Shown here: positions 25,301 through 34,919 of the stretch, piece by piece
Numbering within the stretch: the stretch's first letter is position 1
How the letters are laid out: every line of letters begins with the position of its first letter
Assembly: GCF_021431925.1 (NCBI RefSeq)
Contig: NZ_CP090371.1
Coordinates: 744,001-808,000 of the forward strand
Direction of reading: 5' to 3'
Origin: Halobaculum sp. CBA1158
GTDB lineage: Archaea > Halobacteriota > Halobacteria > Halobacteriales > Haloferacaceae
DNA length: 64,000 nt
Notes under the pieces: model-generated
Told to the model about the DNA's origin: nothing
The model's input: only the letters and a program-made list of their open reading frames with translations
Databases searched by the model: none
Translations under genes and position numbers: made by a program

Positions 25301-25488
25301 AACGAACTATAATGATAATATTCCATAATGGCATACAACTCCGGATATCCCCTTATTTGTGATTGTGTACCACGGTAAGGTATCCGGACGGAGACGCGGA
25401 CGGATCGATCGATAGAGCGCGGGCGCTCCGTCGATGGAGCCGCGAGCGGATCGACGGACCGATATGCCCGACAGCAGAGGTGTCGCGC

Positions 25489-25884
25489 ATGGCTCGACGG
25501 GATCCGGTGGCGGTGACGCTGGCGCTGGTCGCCGTCGGCGGCGCGGTCGGCGCGTCGGCGCGGTACGCCGTCGGGGCGGCGCTCCCGGGGCTCGCGGGCA
25601 CGCTCGCGGCGAACGTCTCGGGGAGCCTGTTCCTCGGGTTCCTGCTGTACGAGGCGCTTCGGACCGACGCGCTGGGCGACCGGACGCGGACGCTGCTGGC
25701 GACGGGCGTGCTCTCCTCGTACACCACCTACAGCACCGTCACCGTCGAGGTCGCTCGCGCCGACCCGGTCGTCGGCGTCGGGTACCTCCTGGCGACGTAC
25801 GCGCTCGGCGTCGCGGCCGCCGTCGCGGGCCGCGCGGGTGCGGCGTGGATCGACCCGCGGGACGGTCGGGAGGTGCGAGCGTGA
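25489..25884 (+). CDS. crcB1: Fluoride channel subunit CrcB/Fluc, first of pair
   Basis: 131 aa with four transmembrane helices. Exports fluoride as part of a dual-topology Fluc dimer. Seen: VGGAVGASARYAVG, AANVSGSLFLGFLL and TGVLSSYTTYSTVTVE, matching the CrcB Asn and Thr/Ser/Phe-track signatures; here the central track has YTTYST where the second copy has FTTFSS. ATG 25489 is chosen; an in-frame TTG at 25363 would add an Arg-rich extension. Overlaps crcB2 by the GTGA sequence. Confidence 0.9.
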   Translation: MARRDPVAVTLALVAVGGAVGASARYAVGAALPGLAGTLAANVSGSLFLGFLLYEALRTDALGDRTRTLLATGVLSSYTTYSTVTVEVARADPVVGVGYLLATYALGVAAAVAGRAGAAWIDPRDGREVRA

Positions 25885-26237
25885 CCGTCCCCGACCCCGC
25901 GCTCGTCGCCGCCGGCGGCGCGGTCGGCGCGGTCGCGCGCCACCTGATCGGCTCGGCCGTCGACCGCGACGGCTTCCCGCTGGGGACGCTGACGGTGAAC
26001 GTCGTCGGCAGCCTCCTGCTCGGGCTGCTCGTCTTCCACCCGGTCGGCGGCGACGCGCTCCTGTTCGCCGGCACGGGAGCCTGCGGCGCGTTCACGACGT
26101 TCTCGTCGTTCTCGGTCGGGGTGGTCCGGCTGTGGGACCGCGGGGAGCACGGACGGGCGGCGCTGTTCGTCGTCGCCAACACCGCGCTGGCCGGGGTGGG
26201 CGTCGTCGCCGCCGCGGTGCTGACGGGCGCGTGGTGA
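25881..26237 (+). CDS. crcB2: Fluoride channel subunit CrcB/Fluc, second of pair
   Basis: 118 aa, GTG start overlapping the crcB1 stop by four bases. Four helices; GTLTVNVVGSLLLGLL and TGACGAFTTFSSFSVG are the canonical Fluc pore segments with conserved Asn and Phe/Ser residues. Two single-repeat Fluc genes side by side usually make an antiparallel heterodimer (known of the family). Translation is likely coupled to crcB1. Confidence 0.92.
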   Translation: MTVPDPALVAAGGAVGAVARHLIGSAVDRDGFPLGTLTVNVVGSLLLGLLVFHPVGGDALLFAGTGACGAFTTFSSFSVGVVRLWDRGEHGRAALFVVANTALAGVGVVAAAVLTGAW

Positions 26238-26349
26238 GTCGGTGGCGGGCGTCGCCACCGATCCGCTGATCCTCGCTGTCGCCCGCCCGCCTGCCGCCGG
26301 CGACGCCGCGACCGAAACGCCGTAGTTCCTCCCCCGTGTCGGCCCGGTC

Positions 26350-26790
26350 GTGACCCGCCGCGTACTCGTTCCCCTCGACCAGTCGGACCACTCGACGAAG
26401 GCCCTCGATCACGCCATCGACGTCCACGCGGACGCGACGCTCGTGCTGGTCAACGTCGTCGACCCGACGCGGTGGATCTCCGCGGGCGACGACGAGGGGA
26501 TCGAGCCGTACTACTCCGAGCACCTGGAGCGATCGGCGAAGGAGTCCAGCGACGACCTGCTGGAGGAGGCGGCCGACCGCGTCCGCGACGCCGGCGGCGA
26601 CGCCGAGACGCTCCAGCTCATCGGCGGCCCCGCCCGGAGCATCCTCGAGTACCTGCGGGAGGACGACGCCGACATCGACCAGGTCGTGATGGGCAGTCAC
26701 GGCCGCACCGGGCTCAGCCGCATGCTCATGGGCAGCGTCGCCGAGAAGGTGACGCGTCGCTCGCCCGTTCCTGTGACGGTCGTGCGCTGA
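26350..26790 (+). CDS. Universal stress protein (UspA family)
   Basis: 146 aa, a single Usp domain with GTG start. N-terminal RRVLVPLDQSDHSTKAL and the ATP-binding GSHGRTGLSRMLMGSVAEKV (G-2x-G-9x-G(S)) near the C-terminus indicate an ATP-binding Usp. Likely cytoplasmic; physiological role uncertain. It lies 112 bases after crcB2. Confidence 0.92.
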   Translation: MTRRVLVPLDQSDHSTKALDHAIDVHADATLVLVNVVDPTRWISAGDDEGIEPYYSEHLERSAKESSDDLLEEAADRVRDAGGDAETLQLIGGPARSILEYLREDDADIDQVVMGSHGRTGLSRMLMGSVAEKVTRRSPVPVTVVR

Positions 26791-26870
26791 GCACCCTCCG
26801 CCGGCCGCTCCCGCGTCCGTCCGTCCGTTCGGTCGGTACCGATTAGCCGTTCGGGGCCGTGGATCCGTCG

Positions 26871-28367
26871 ATGTCGCGTCACCCCGGCTTCCACTCGCTG
26901 CACGAGGAGACCGCCGCGACGCTCCCGGTCGAGGGGTCGCTCCCCGATTGGCTGACCGGCAGCCTGATTCGAAACGGCCCGGGCGCGTTCTCGTTCCCCG
27001 GCGGGAGCGCGGTCGACCACTGGTTCGACGGGCTGGCGATGCTGTACCGCTTCACCTTCGACCCCGGCAACCGGGGCGGCGGCGTCGCCGACGGCGACCG
27101 CTCGGTCGACGGGGACGCGGTCCACTACCGCAACCGCTTCCTCCGCACCGACGCCTACGAGGCCGCCCGCGCGGGGGAGTTCGACGGCGGCTTCGCCACC
27201 GGCGAGACCACGCTGCGGTCTCGACTCGCGACGTTCCTTCGGGAGCCGTACGACAACGCCAACATCGTCGCCGAGCGCGTCGGCGACGACTACCTCGCGC
27301 TCACAGAGTCGCCCCGTCGGGTCCGGTTCGACCCGAACGACCTCGACGCCGTCGGCGACGACGAGTACGAGGGGGACCTCCCGCGGGGGCAACTCGCGTG
27401 CGCGCACCTGAAGCGCGACCCGGCCACCGGGGCGCTGGTGAACGTCGAGACGGCGTTCGGCCGGACGAGCGCGTACCACGTCCACGCGCTCACGCCCGAC
27501 GGCGACCGTCGTCACGTCGCGAGCGTCGAGACGGACAAGCCCGCGTACCTCCACAGCTTCGGGCTCACGCCGCGGTTCGTCGTGATCGCGGAGTTCCCGC
27601 TGCGCCTCGATCCGTTGCGGCTGTTCAGGCCCGGCAGACAGCGTCCGTTCATCGAGCAGTTCAGTTGGGAGCCCGACCGCGGCACCCGGGTGGTCGTGGT
27701 GGACCGGACGACCGGCGAGGTCGTCGCGGAGCCGGTCGCCGACCCCGTGTTCGGCTTTCACCACGTGAACGCCTTCGAGCGCCGCGGCGGCCGCGAGGTC
27801 GTCTTCGACCTCGAGACGGTCCCGGACGCGACGACCATCGACTCGCTGTACCTCGAGGAGCTTCGGGCGGGGAGCTTCGGCGCGCTCGGCGCGCGCGTCG
27901 AGCGGTTCGTCGTCGACCTCGGCGACGCGAGCGGGTCGGGTCGCTATCGGACCGGCGAGGCGACGGTGTCCCGGCGGACGCTGTACGACGGCGGAACCGC
28001 GCTGCCGACGGTGTCGCCGGCGGCGTGGTGTCGCCGCCACCGGTACGTCTACGCGATGAGCACGGACCGGCCAGTGAACGAGTGGGCGCGGGCGGTGCTG
28101 AAGCTGGACGTGGAGACGGGAACCGTGACGGAGTTCGATGACGGCGGCTACTTCGGGGAACCGGTGTTCGTACCGAACCCCGCCGGCGACGCGGAGGACG
28201 ACGGCGTCGTCTGCGCGGTGACGCTTGAACCGGACGCCGACCAGTCCTCGCTGGTCGTGCTCGACGGGGAGACGTTCGCCGAGCGGGCGCGGGTGCGACT
28301 GCCGCACGCCGCCCCGTTCGACTTCCACGGTCGGTACTTCCCGGAACTGACCGCCAGAACCGCCTGA
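26871..28367 (+). CDS. Carotenoid oxygenase family protein
   Basis: 498 aa. Non-haem iron dioxygenase that cleaves a carotenoid or apocarotenoid double bond. Seen: GSLIRNGPGAFSFPG near the N-terminus, DHWFDGLAML with a propeller-blade start, iron-ligand-type His residues in TSAYHVHALTPDG, AYLHSFGLTP and FGFHHVNAFE, and the final FDFHGRYFPE. Four spaced histidines agree with the RPE65/CCD family. ATG 26871 (MSRHPGFHSLHEE) is preferred over the upstream GTG. Whether it makes retinal or another product is not known. Confidence 0.9.
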   Translation: MSRHPGFHSLHEETAATLPVEGSLPDWLTGSLIRNGPGAFSFPGGSAVDHWFDGLAMLYRFTFDPGNRGGGVADGDRSVDGDAVHYRNRFLRTDAYEAARAGEFDGGFATGETTLRSRLATFLREPYDNANIVAERVGDDYLALTESPRRVRFDPNDLDAVGDDEYEGDLPRGQLACAHLKRDPATGALVNVETAFGRTSAYHVHALTPDGDRRHVASVETDKPAYLHSFGLTPRFVVIAEFPLRLDPLRLFRPGRQRPFIEQFSWEPDRGTRVVVVDRTTGEVVAEPVADPVFGFHHVNAFERRGGREVVFDLETVPDATTIDSLYLEELRAGSFGALGARVERFVVDLGDASGSGRYRTGEATVSRRTLYDGGTALPTVSPAAWCRRHRYVYAMSTDRPVNEWARAVLKLDVETGTVTEFDDGGYFGEPVFVPNPAGDAEDDGVVCAVTLEPDADQSSLVVLDGETFAERARVRLPHAAPFDFHGRYFPELTARTA

Positions 28368-28496
28368 GACGGAGCGTCGAGCGGAACCGACGGGGACCGC
28401 GGAAGGCCGACTGTCCGGGCGCGTGAGGGCCGCTACCCCCGTGGTACCGCGGCTCGCGGAAGAGTTATCCCCGGACGGGCTGTACGTCTATTCGCA

Positions 28497-28691
28497 ATGA
28501 CGAACGGAAAAGTTGATTTCTTCAACGACACTGGCGGCTACGGTTTCATTTCGATCGAGGACGAGGACGAGGACGTGTTCTTCCACATGGAAGACGTCGG
28601 CGGTCCGGATCTCGAGGAGGGACAGGAGGTCGAGTTCGACGTCGAGGACGCCCCCAAGGGCCCCCGCGCGACGAACGTCGTCCGAAACTGA
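28497..28691 (+). CDS. cspA: Cold-shock domain protein (CspA family), copy 2
   Basis: 64 aa, one cold-shock OB fold with GGYGFI and VFFHME. Its core NDTGGYGFI and VFFHMEDVGGPDLEE is shared with copy 1, so the pair are recent or strongly constrained paralogues. A GAGTTATCC element near 28461-28469 upstream may be the TATA box. Confidence 0.93.
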   Translation: MTNGKVDFFNDTGGYGFISIEDEDEDVFFHMEDVGGPDLEEGQEVEFDVEDAPKGPRATNVVRN

Positions 28692-29018
28692 CCCCGGAAC
28701 GAACCACGCACGACTGAACGGATCGACGCGGATCTCCGTCTCTCTCGTCTCCTCACGGCGGCGCTGACACGGGTCGACTCTCGTCGACGTTTTCGCGGAA
28801 CCCGCCCGACTTCGAGCGACGGCGACGCCCGACGGCGACGGCGGCTCCGACCGCCGACGACCGCCGGCGACCGACGCCGAGCGAGGGCGGGACACTACTG
28901 ACCTCGGAGCCGCCGCTATCGTTCCGGGGCGGGTCTCGAAGAACCGCGGCGCGATCGGGGACGGGGACGGCCCGGCGTCGGGACCGCTACCCGTCGCGGG
29001 TCTCTCCCGTCGAGGACG
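28692..29018. other. Gene-free gap (327 bases)
   Basis: Lies between convergent cspA copy 2 and gcvPB. GC-rich with GGCGACGGCG-like runs but no supported gene, tRNA or clear hairpin; nothing else seen. Confidence 0.5.
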
Positions 29019-30554
29019 TTACTCGTCGTCGTCGAGCGCGTGCCACGACAGCCGCGGGTTCCGCGCGGCGGAGGTCTGATCGACGCGCCGGGCCGCGGTC
29101 TTCGTGGGGGCCTCGTCGAGTTCCTCGTCGCTGTCGGCGACGGCCTCGTTGAACGCGTGTGCCAGATCCTCCAGCGAGCGCTTGTTCTCGACCTCCGTCG
29201 GCTCGGTCAGCATCGCCTCGTCGACGAACTCGGGCCACTTCGTCGTCGGCGGGTGGACGCCGTAATCGAGCATCCCCTTCGCCACGTCGGCGGCGTCGCG
29301 GTCGCCCGCGGTCGCGGCGAACTCGTGGTGGAACGGGCCGTAGGGGACCTCCATGTCCAGCAGGCTCGCGAGGTAGTTGGCGTTCAGCGTCGCCTTCGCG
29401 GAGGCGTCGAGCAGCCCCTCGTCGCCCAGTCGGCGGATGTAGGCGTACGCCCGGACCAACACGAGCCAGTTGCCCGAGAAGCCGTGGACCTTCCCGATCG
29501 AGTGCTCGGGGTCGAACAGCTCGTACCCGGGGCCGCCGTCGTCCTCGGCGTCGCTGTCGCCGTCGTCCGCGCGCCCGTCGTCGCGGTCGCGGTCCGCCAG
29601 CGCGCCGCCGTCGGCGGCGGCCGCGTCGCGGGCGTCGGAGCCGTTCTGCGCCGCTCGCACCCGCGGGCGGGGGAGGAACTCGGCCAGCTCCTCGACGACG
29701 CCGACCGGGCCCGCCCCGGGGCCGCCGCCGCCGTGGGGCGTCGCGAACGTCTTGTGGACGTTGTAGTGCATGATGTCGAAGCCCATGTCGCCGGGGCGAG
29801 CGCGCCCGAGCAGCGCGTTGAGGTTCGCGCCGTCGTAGTACAGCAGCCCGCCGGCGTCGTGGACGATCTCGGCGATCTCGACGATGTCGCGCTCGAACAG
29901 CCCCACGGTGTTGGGGTTGGTGAGCATCAGCGCGGCGGTGTCGTCGCCGACGGCGGCCGCGAGCGCCTCCACGTCGACGCGGCCGTCCTCGCCGGAGGGG
30001 AGTTCGACCACGTCGTAGCCGGCCATCGCCGCCGTGGCGAAGTTGGTCCCGTGGGCCGAGGCCGGGATGATCACCTCGCTTCGATCGTTGCCGTGGTGCT
30101 CGTGGTACGCCTTCGCGACGGCGATGCCGGTGAACTCCCCGGCCGCGCCCGCCGGCGGCTGGAGCGTCACCGCGTCCATCCCGCCGATGTCGGCGAGGTA
30201 CTCCTGGAGGCCGTACAGCACCTCGAGGTTCCCCTGGACCGTCTCCGGGTCGCGGTCGGGGTGGACCGCCGCGTTCGGGTCGGCGGCGACGGCGTCGGCG
30301 AAGGAGGGGTTGTACTTCATCGTGCACGAGCCGAGCGGGTACGGCCCCGCCTCCACCGACCAGTTCATCTGCGACAGGCGGGTGTAGTGGCGGGCCAACT
30401 CCGGCTCCGAGAGGCCGGGCAACTCCAGGGAGTCGCGCGTCAGGTCGTCGGGCAGGGCGGACCCGGCACCGGGGTTCACCTCCGTCGAGTCCTTCTCCGA
30501 GAGGAGGGACTCGTTGCGGTCGTCGTCGCCGTAGCGGGCCTGATCATAATTCAT
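29019..30554 (-). CDS. gcvPB: Glycine dehydrogenase (decarboxylating) subunit 2
   Basis: 511 aa. Catalytic P-protein half: decarboxylates glycine and passes the aminomethyl group to lipoyl-GcvH. PLP-binding Lys in [19 protein letters not shown] (about residue 265), with [14 protein letters not shown] and [11 protein letters not shown] upstream. A low-complexity acidic insertion (about residues 300-345) lies before [22 protein letters not shown] overlaps the gcvPA stop by ATGA, so translation is coupled. Confidence 0.95.
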   Translation of the reverse strand: MNYDQARYGDDDRNESLLSEKDSTEVNPGAGSALPDDLTRDSLELPGLSEPELARHYTRLSQMNWSVEAGPYPLGSCTMKYNPSFADAVAADPNAAVHPDRDPETVQGNLEVLYGLQEYLADIGGMDAVTLQPPAGAAGEFTGIAVAKAYHEHHGNDRSEVIIPASAHGTNFATAAMAGYDVVELPSGEDGRVDVEALAAAVGDDTAALMLTNPNTVGLFERDIVEIAEIVHDAGGLLYYDGANLNALLGRARPGDMGFDIMHYNVHKTFATPHGGGGPGAGPVGVVEELAEFLPRPRVRAAQNGSDARDAAAADGGALADRDRDDGRADDGDSDAEDDGGPGYELFDPEHSIGKVHGFSGNWLVLVRAYAYIRRLGDEGLLDASAKATLNANYLASLLDMEVPYGPFHHEFAATAGDRDAADVAKGMLDYGVHPPTTKWPEFVDEAMLTEPTEVENKRSLEDLAHAFNEAVADSDEELDEAPTKTAARRVDQTSAARNPRLSWHALDDDE

Positions 30555-31891
30555 GGCGTCACCTCCGCGAACGCGGCGGCGAGGTCGTCGGCCGCGTCGG
30601 CGTTCAGCTCGGTCACACACACCTGTATCGTCTCGTCGTCGAGGACGTGGACGGCGAACCCGCGCTCCTCGAGCCCGGCGGCGACGCCGGGGGCGTCGTC
30701 GACGCCGACGGTGAACTCGCGGAGGTGGTGCCCGTCGTCGAGCGGGGCGGTCACGCCGTCGAGCGCGTCCAACTCCCCCGCCAGCGACGACGCCTCCCGG
30801 ACGCACGTCTCCGCGATGTCGACGAGCCCCTCAGGGCCGAGATACGCCGCGTGCATCGCCGCCCGCAGCGCCACCCACGCCTGGTTCGTGCAGATGTTCG
30901 AGGTGGCGCGCTCCTTCCGGATGTGTTGCTCGCGGGTCTGCAGCGTCAGCGTGAACGCCCGGCGGTCGTCGGCGTCCTCGCTCTTCCCGACGAGCCGGCC
31001 GGGCACCTGTCGGAGGTAGTCCTCGCGGCAGGCGAACAGCCCGAGGCCCATCCCGTAGCTCGTCGGCAACCCGAGCGCGCCCGCCTCGCCGACGACGGCG
31101 TCCGCGCCGACCGACGCGGGCTCCTCCAGCAGCGAGAGGGCGACCGGGTCCGAGCCGACGCAGAAGAACGCGTCAGCGTCGTCGGCGAGGTCGCCGACGG
31201 CGGCCAGGTTCGGCTCGATGGTGCCCGTCACCGTCGGCGTCTCGACGTACACGAACGCGGCGTCCTCGTCGACCGACTCGGCGAGCGCGTCGAGGTCGAC
31301 CGTGTTGTCCGCGTACGGGTACGTCTCGACTGTGAGGTCGGAGCCGTCGACGTAGTTGTCGAGGGTGGCGCGCTTGCCGTCGCGCAGGTCCTCGGGGACG
31401 AGCAGCGTCGACCCCGAGACCGACCGGACGCGCTCGGCCAGCAGCGCCGACTCCGCGAGCGCGGCCGCGGCGTCGTACATCGAGCAGTTGGCGACCGGCA
31501 GCCCCGTCAACTCGACCAGGATCGACTGGTACTCGAACAGCGCCTGGAGGAAGCCCTGGGTGATCTCCGGCTGGTACTGCGTGTAGCTTGTGAGAAACTC
31601 CGAGCGCGCCGAGAGGTCGTCGACGACCGCGGGCACGTAGTGGGAGTAGTGGCCCCGACCGAGGAACTCCGTGAGGTCGTCGTTGCGCGCGAACGTCTCC
31701 CGCAGGTCGTTCCTGACCGTGCGTTCGTCGCGCTGCGGGATGCCGAACGCGCCGTCGAAGGCGACGTCCTCGGGGATGTCGAACAGGTCGGCCTCGTCGT
31801 CGACGCCGAGCGCGTCGAGCATCGCTGCCGTCTCGTCGGCGGTGTGGGGAGCGAACGGCGACCCGCTCGCGCCCGCGTGGCGTCCGCTCAT
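30551..31891 (-). CDS. gcvPA: Glycine dehydrogenase (decarboxylating) subunit 1
   Basis: 446 aa, the usual size of the split P-protein N-terminal half. Seen: [36 protein letters not shown], and [16 protein letters not shown], all family signatures. Pairs with GcvPB. The ATG at 31891 ([17 protein letters not shown]) is chosen because the upstream open frame is Arg-rich. It is the fourth gene of the gcv run, after a Tat-lipoprotein gene. Confidence 0.95.
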   Translation of the reverse strand: MSGRHAGASGSPFAPHTADETAAMLDALGVDDEADLFDIPEDVAFDGAFGIPQRDERTVRNDLRETFARNDDLTEFLGRGHYSHYVPAVVDDLSARSEFLTSYTQYQPEITQGFLQALFEYQSILVELTGLPVANCSMYDAAAALAESALLAERVRSVSGSTLLVPEDLRDGKRATLDNYVDGSDLTVETYPYADNTVDLDALAESVDEDAAFVYVETPTVTGTIEPNLAAVGDLADDADAFFCVGSDPVALSLLEEPASVGADAVVGEAGALGLPTSYGMGLGLFACREDYLRQVPGRLVGKSEDADDRRAFTLTLQTREQHIRKERATSNICTNQAWVALRAAMHAAYLGPEGLVDIAETCVREASSLAGELDALDGVTAPLDDGHHLREFTVGVDDAPGVAAGLEERGFAVHVLDDETIQVCVTELNADAADDLAAAFAEVTP

Positions 31892-32022
31892 CGGAGGCTC
31901 CTCCCGGCACGTCCGTGCGGAGCGAACGGCGTTCCGTGTCCACGTCTGTCCATAGTCGTGCCTACGGCGCGCCCACCAAGAGTCGTTCGTTCCCGGGCGG
32001 CGTGGCCGGCTATCGCGGCGGG

Positions 32023-33030
32023 TCAGGTTGGCGTCCCGGTCCCGGTCGCGCCTCCGGTGAACGCCGACTCGTCGACGCGGAGCGACGCCCAGTACACCGC
32101 GCCGTCGTAGCGGACGACGTACTCCCCGCCGACGCGATCGCCCCCGGGCGGATCCTCCCACCCGAACGCCACGGGGTCGCGGTCGCGGAAGCGGTCGACG
32201 AGCGATCGGAGCGCGTCGCTCGGCTCCTCGTCGCTCGCGACGTGATACCCCGAGTAGTCGTCGCCGTCGGGTGCGGGCGTCTCCGGGTCGACGGCGGCCT
32301 CGACGATCTCGCGCTCCTCGGCTGGAAGCCCCTCGAGCGCGAAGCCGAACCGCTCGCGCACGTCCGCGCCGAACTCGGCGGCCGAGGCGACGCGGTCGGC
32401 GGTCAGGCGGTAGGTGTAGACGGCGTCGGTGCCGCGGTCGTCCACCTCGATCGTTCCGGGGCCGTCGGGCCAGACGACGGCGTCGTACTCGGGGTCGGGG
32501 ACGAGGACGGACTCCTCGACCGATCCGGGCCGGTAGCTGAGGGTCGTCCCCACGCCCGGCGGGCGGTGGTCGTCGTAGCCGGCCCGCGAGAGCGCCTCTC
32601 GGTCGACTCCCGGCAGGTCCGCGAACCGGATCCGGTCGGCCGAGTCGGGCGTCTCCTCGCCGTCCGCCGTGCGGATCGGGTTCATCGTCACGCCGAAGCG
32701 GTGAACCTCTCGCGAGTCGACCGTCTCGGCGGCGAAGCGGTACACGCCCTCGCCGGCGACGACGACCGGCCGGTCGGTCGGGAGCGGCTCCCGGGTGTCC
32801 TCGACGGTCGCCGACCCGGTCTCGACGACCTCGCGGGCGAGCGCGTCCGGGTTCGCGGGGTCGTCGTCCGCGCCGAAGGCGTACAGCGCCTCGCGCGCGA
32901 GGCCGGCGTCGTCCTCGGCGGTCAGCCGGAGGGAGGCGGTCGGGGCGGGCGCACAGCCGGTACAGCCACCGGTGGCGGTCACGGCCAGCGTCGCCGTCGT
33001 CGCGAGGAACGACCGGCGGTCGAGGGGCAT
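32023..33030 (-). CDS. Tat-exported lipoprotein of unknown function within the gcv cluster
   Basis: 335 aa. N-terminus [20 protein letters not shown] has a twin-arginine motif (RRSFLA), a hydrophobic stretch and a lipobox-like TATGGC, so it is probably exported folded by Tat and lipid-anchored. The mature part is acidic, with no recognised domain. The C-terminal [20 protein letters not shown] is beta-rich. It separates gcvH from gcvPA (87 and about 130 bases) on the same strand; the link to glycine cleavage is unclear. A GAATACC element at about 33060-33068 might give it its own promoter. Confidence 0.75.
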   Translation of the reverse strand: MPLDRRSFLATTATLAVTATGGCTGCAPAPTASLRLTAEDDAGLAREALYAFGADDDPANPDALAREVVETGSATVEDTREPLPTDRPVVVAGEGVYRFAAETVDSREVHRFGVTMNPIRTADGEETPDSADRIRFADLPGVDREALSRAGYDDHRPPGVGTTLSYRPGSVEESVLVPDPEYDAVVWPDGPGTIEVDDRGTDAVYTYRLTADRVASAAEFGADVRERFGFALEGLPAEEREIVEAAVDPETPAPDGDDYSGYHVASDEEPSDALRSLVDRFRDRDPVAFGWEDPPGGDRVGGEYVVRYDGAVYWASLRVDESAFTGGATGTGTPT

Positions 33031-33116
33031 GTCCGCCCGTACACGACAGCCCGCCAAGAGGTATTCGGAGGCGAAAACGCCGGTTGTAGTGACCGTCGGT
33101 CGCGGGACCGGCCGGA

Positions 33117-33491
33117 CTACGCGATCTGGTCGCGGTACTCCTCGGCCGAGAGGAGGCCGTCGAGGTCGGCCTCGTCGGCGTCGAGTTCGAGCATCCAGCC
33201 CTCGCCGAAGGGGTCGTCGTTCACGAGTTCGGGCGCGTCGAACAGCGCCTCGTTCACGGCGGTCACCTCGCCGGAGGCGGGCGCGTACATGTCCGAGACG
33301 GCCTTGATCGACTCGATGACCCCGAACTCCGCGCCGGCGTCGACCGCGTCGCCCTCGCTCGGTAGCTCCACGAACACCACGTCGCCGAGTTCGTCCTGCG
33401 CGAAGTCGGTGATGCCGACCCGTCCCGTCTCCGGGTCGATCCACTCGTGCGACTCGCGGTAGCGCAGGCCCTCGGGTACGTCGAAGCTCAT
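33117..33491 (-). CDS. gcvH: Glycine cleavage system H protein
   Basis: 124 aa. Lipoyl carrier shuttling the aminomethyl group between P, T and L proteins. Seen: [31 protein letters not shown], and [16 protein letters not shown], where the Lys of ESIKA is the lipoylation site. Normal length. A lipoate ligase-like gene at 9297-10157 could load it. Gap of 93 bases after gcvT. Confidence 0.97.
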   Translation of the reverse strand: MSFDVPEGLRYRESHEWIDPETGRVGITDFAQDELGDVVFVELPSEGDAVDAGAEFGVIESIKAVSDMYAPASGEVTAVNEALFDAPELVNDDPFGEGWMLELDADEADLDGLLSAEEYRDQIA

Positions 33492-33584
33492 CGTCTACTC
33501 GAACCACGGCGGGGAGGGTACTTGGGTGTATGCGAAACCGAACGGCCGGCGGGGTCGCGACTGCTCGAACGGGACGGTGTGTGA

Positions 33585-34703
33585 CTACTCGAACGGGACG
33601 GTGACGACCTTCGCGCGCTTCTCGCGCCCGCGGACGACGACGCGGACCTCGGTACCGGGATCGGTGCGGTCGGTCGGCAGGTAGCCGAGCGCGATCGGCT
33701 TGTCGAGGCTCGGACTCATCGTCCCCGAGGTGACGACGCCGACGACGTGGCCGTCCTCGTCGGTCACGTCGTAGCCGTGGCGCGGGACGCCGCGGTCGAG
33801 CAACTCGATGCCGACGAACGTCTCCTCGACGCCCGCCTCGCGCTGGGCCGCGAGGGCGTCGCGCCCGACGAACTCGGTGTCGAGGTCGACGACGAAGCCG
33901 ATGTCGGCCTCGTACGGCGTGCGCGGTTCGTCCTCGGGGTGGAAGTCCTGCCCCGACAGGAGGAAGCCGTGTTCGATCCGGAGCGTGTCGCGCGCGCCGA
34001 GGCCGCAGGGGGCGGCGTCGTCGGCGAAGAGGTCCCACACCGCCTCGGCCGACTCCCACGGGCACAGCACCTCGAAGCCGTCCTCGCCGGTGTACCCCGT
34101 GCGAGCGACCCAGCAGTCCGCGCCGGCGAGCGGGGCGAACGTCGCCGAGAACCGCGAGAGGTCGCGGACGCCGGTGGCGTCGCCGTCGACCGCGTCGGCG
34201 ACGATCCCGGGCGCGTCGGGACCCTGCACGGCGAACATCGCCCAGTCCTCGGTGACGTTTCGGACCTCGCAGTCCAGCCCCCACTCGTCGCGGTGGTCGA
34301 TCCACCGCTCGTGGGCGTCGGCGTCGTGGCCCGCGTTCGGGATGAACAGGTACGCGGGGACGGAGGCGTCGGCGTCGGGCGTCTCGTCGGGGAGGCGGTA
34401 GACGACGGTGTCGTCGATCATGACGCCGTCCTCGCGGGTGATCGCGGCGTACTGCGCGTCGCCCGGAGAGAGGGCCGTCACGTCGTTCGTCGTGAGCCGC
34501 TGCATGAGCGCCGTCGCGTCGGGCCCGACGACCTCGATCTCGCCCATGTGCGACACGTCGAAGACGCCGGCGGCCTCGCGAACCGCCGCGTGCTCGGTCC
34601 GGATCGAGTCGAACTCGACGGGCATGTCCCACCCGCCGAACTCGGTGAACTTCGCGCCGCGATCGGCGTGGACCTCTCGGAGGGGCGGCCTGCGGAGTGT
34701 CAT
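33585..34703 (-). CDS. gcvT: Glycine cleavage system aminomethyltransferase T
   Basis: 372 aa. Transfers the methylene group to tetrahydrofolate and releases ammonia. Seen: FTEFGGWDMPVEF near the start, VFDVSHMGEIEV with the folate-binding Asp, YTGEDGFEVLCP, GLGARDTLRIEHGFLLSGQD, and a C-terminal GTMSPSLDKPIALGYLP. Probably first gene of the gcv transcript. An AT-containing element CCATTACTC near 34733 may be its promoter. Confidence 0.96.
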   Translation of the reverse strand: MTLRRPPLREVHADRGAKFTEFGGWDMPVEFDSIRTEHAAVREAAGVFDVSHMGEIEVVGPDATALMQRLTTNDVTALSPGDAQYAAITREDGVMIDDTVVYRLPDETPDADASVPAYLFIPNAGHDADAHERWIDHRDEWGLDCEVRNVTEDWAMFAVQGPDAPGIVADAVDGDATGVRDLSRFSATFAPLAGADCWVARTGYTGEDGFEVLCPWESAEAVWDLFADDAAPCGLGARDTLRIEHGFLLSGQDFHPEDEPRTPYEADIGFVVDLDTEFVGRDALAAQREAGVEETFVGIELLDRGVPRHGYDVTDEDGHVVGVVTSGTMSPSLDKPIALGYLPTDRTDPGTEVRVVVRGREKRAKVVTVPFE

Positions 34704-34885
34704 ACCTACGGGGTCAGTCGGGGGCGAGTAATGGTTTGGTATTCGGTCCGACGGGCCCGGTCCGAAGCGACTGCCGACGCACGCGATCGGGTGCCGAGCG
34801 GTGACGCGCGCCGAAGACCTTCGTCCCGCCCCCGAACGCGGCAATCCAGACGCGCCGTCCATCCGTTCTGATAATCTGACGCGAT

Positions 34886-34895
34886 CGGTTAAGTC
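34886..34895 (+). promoter_or_regulatory. TATA-like box of the 7TM histidine kinase gene
   Basis: CGGTTAAGTC, centred about 29 bases before the ATG at 34920. Confidence 0.4.
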
Positions 34896-34919
34896 GGCGC
34901 GGGCGTCCCCTCCGGGCAG

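Noticed and set aside
25363-25488. Fluoride riboswitch ahead of crcB
   Set aside because: The region lacks the conserved crcB-motif core segments (GGxGATGG and the later TGATGxC) that I could find by eye.
31174-31943. Arg-rich frame within gcvPA
   Set aside because: Alternative-frame shadow of gcvPA.
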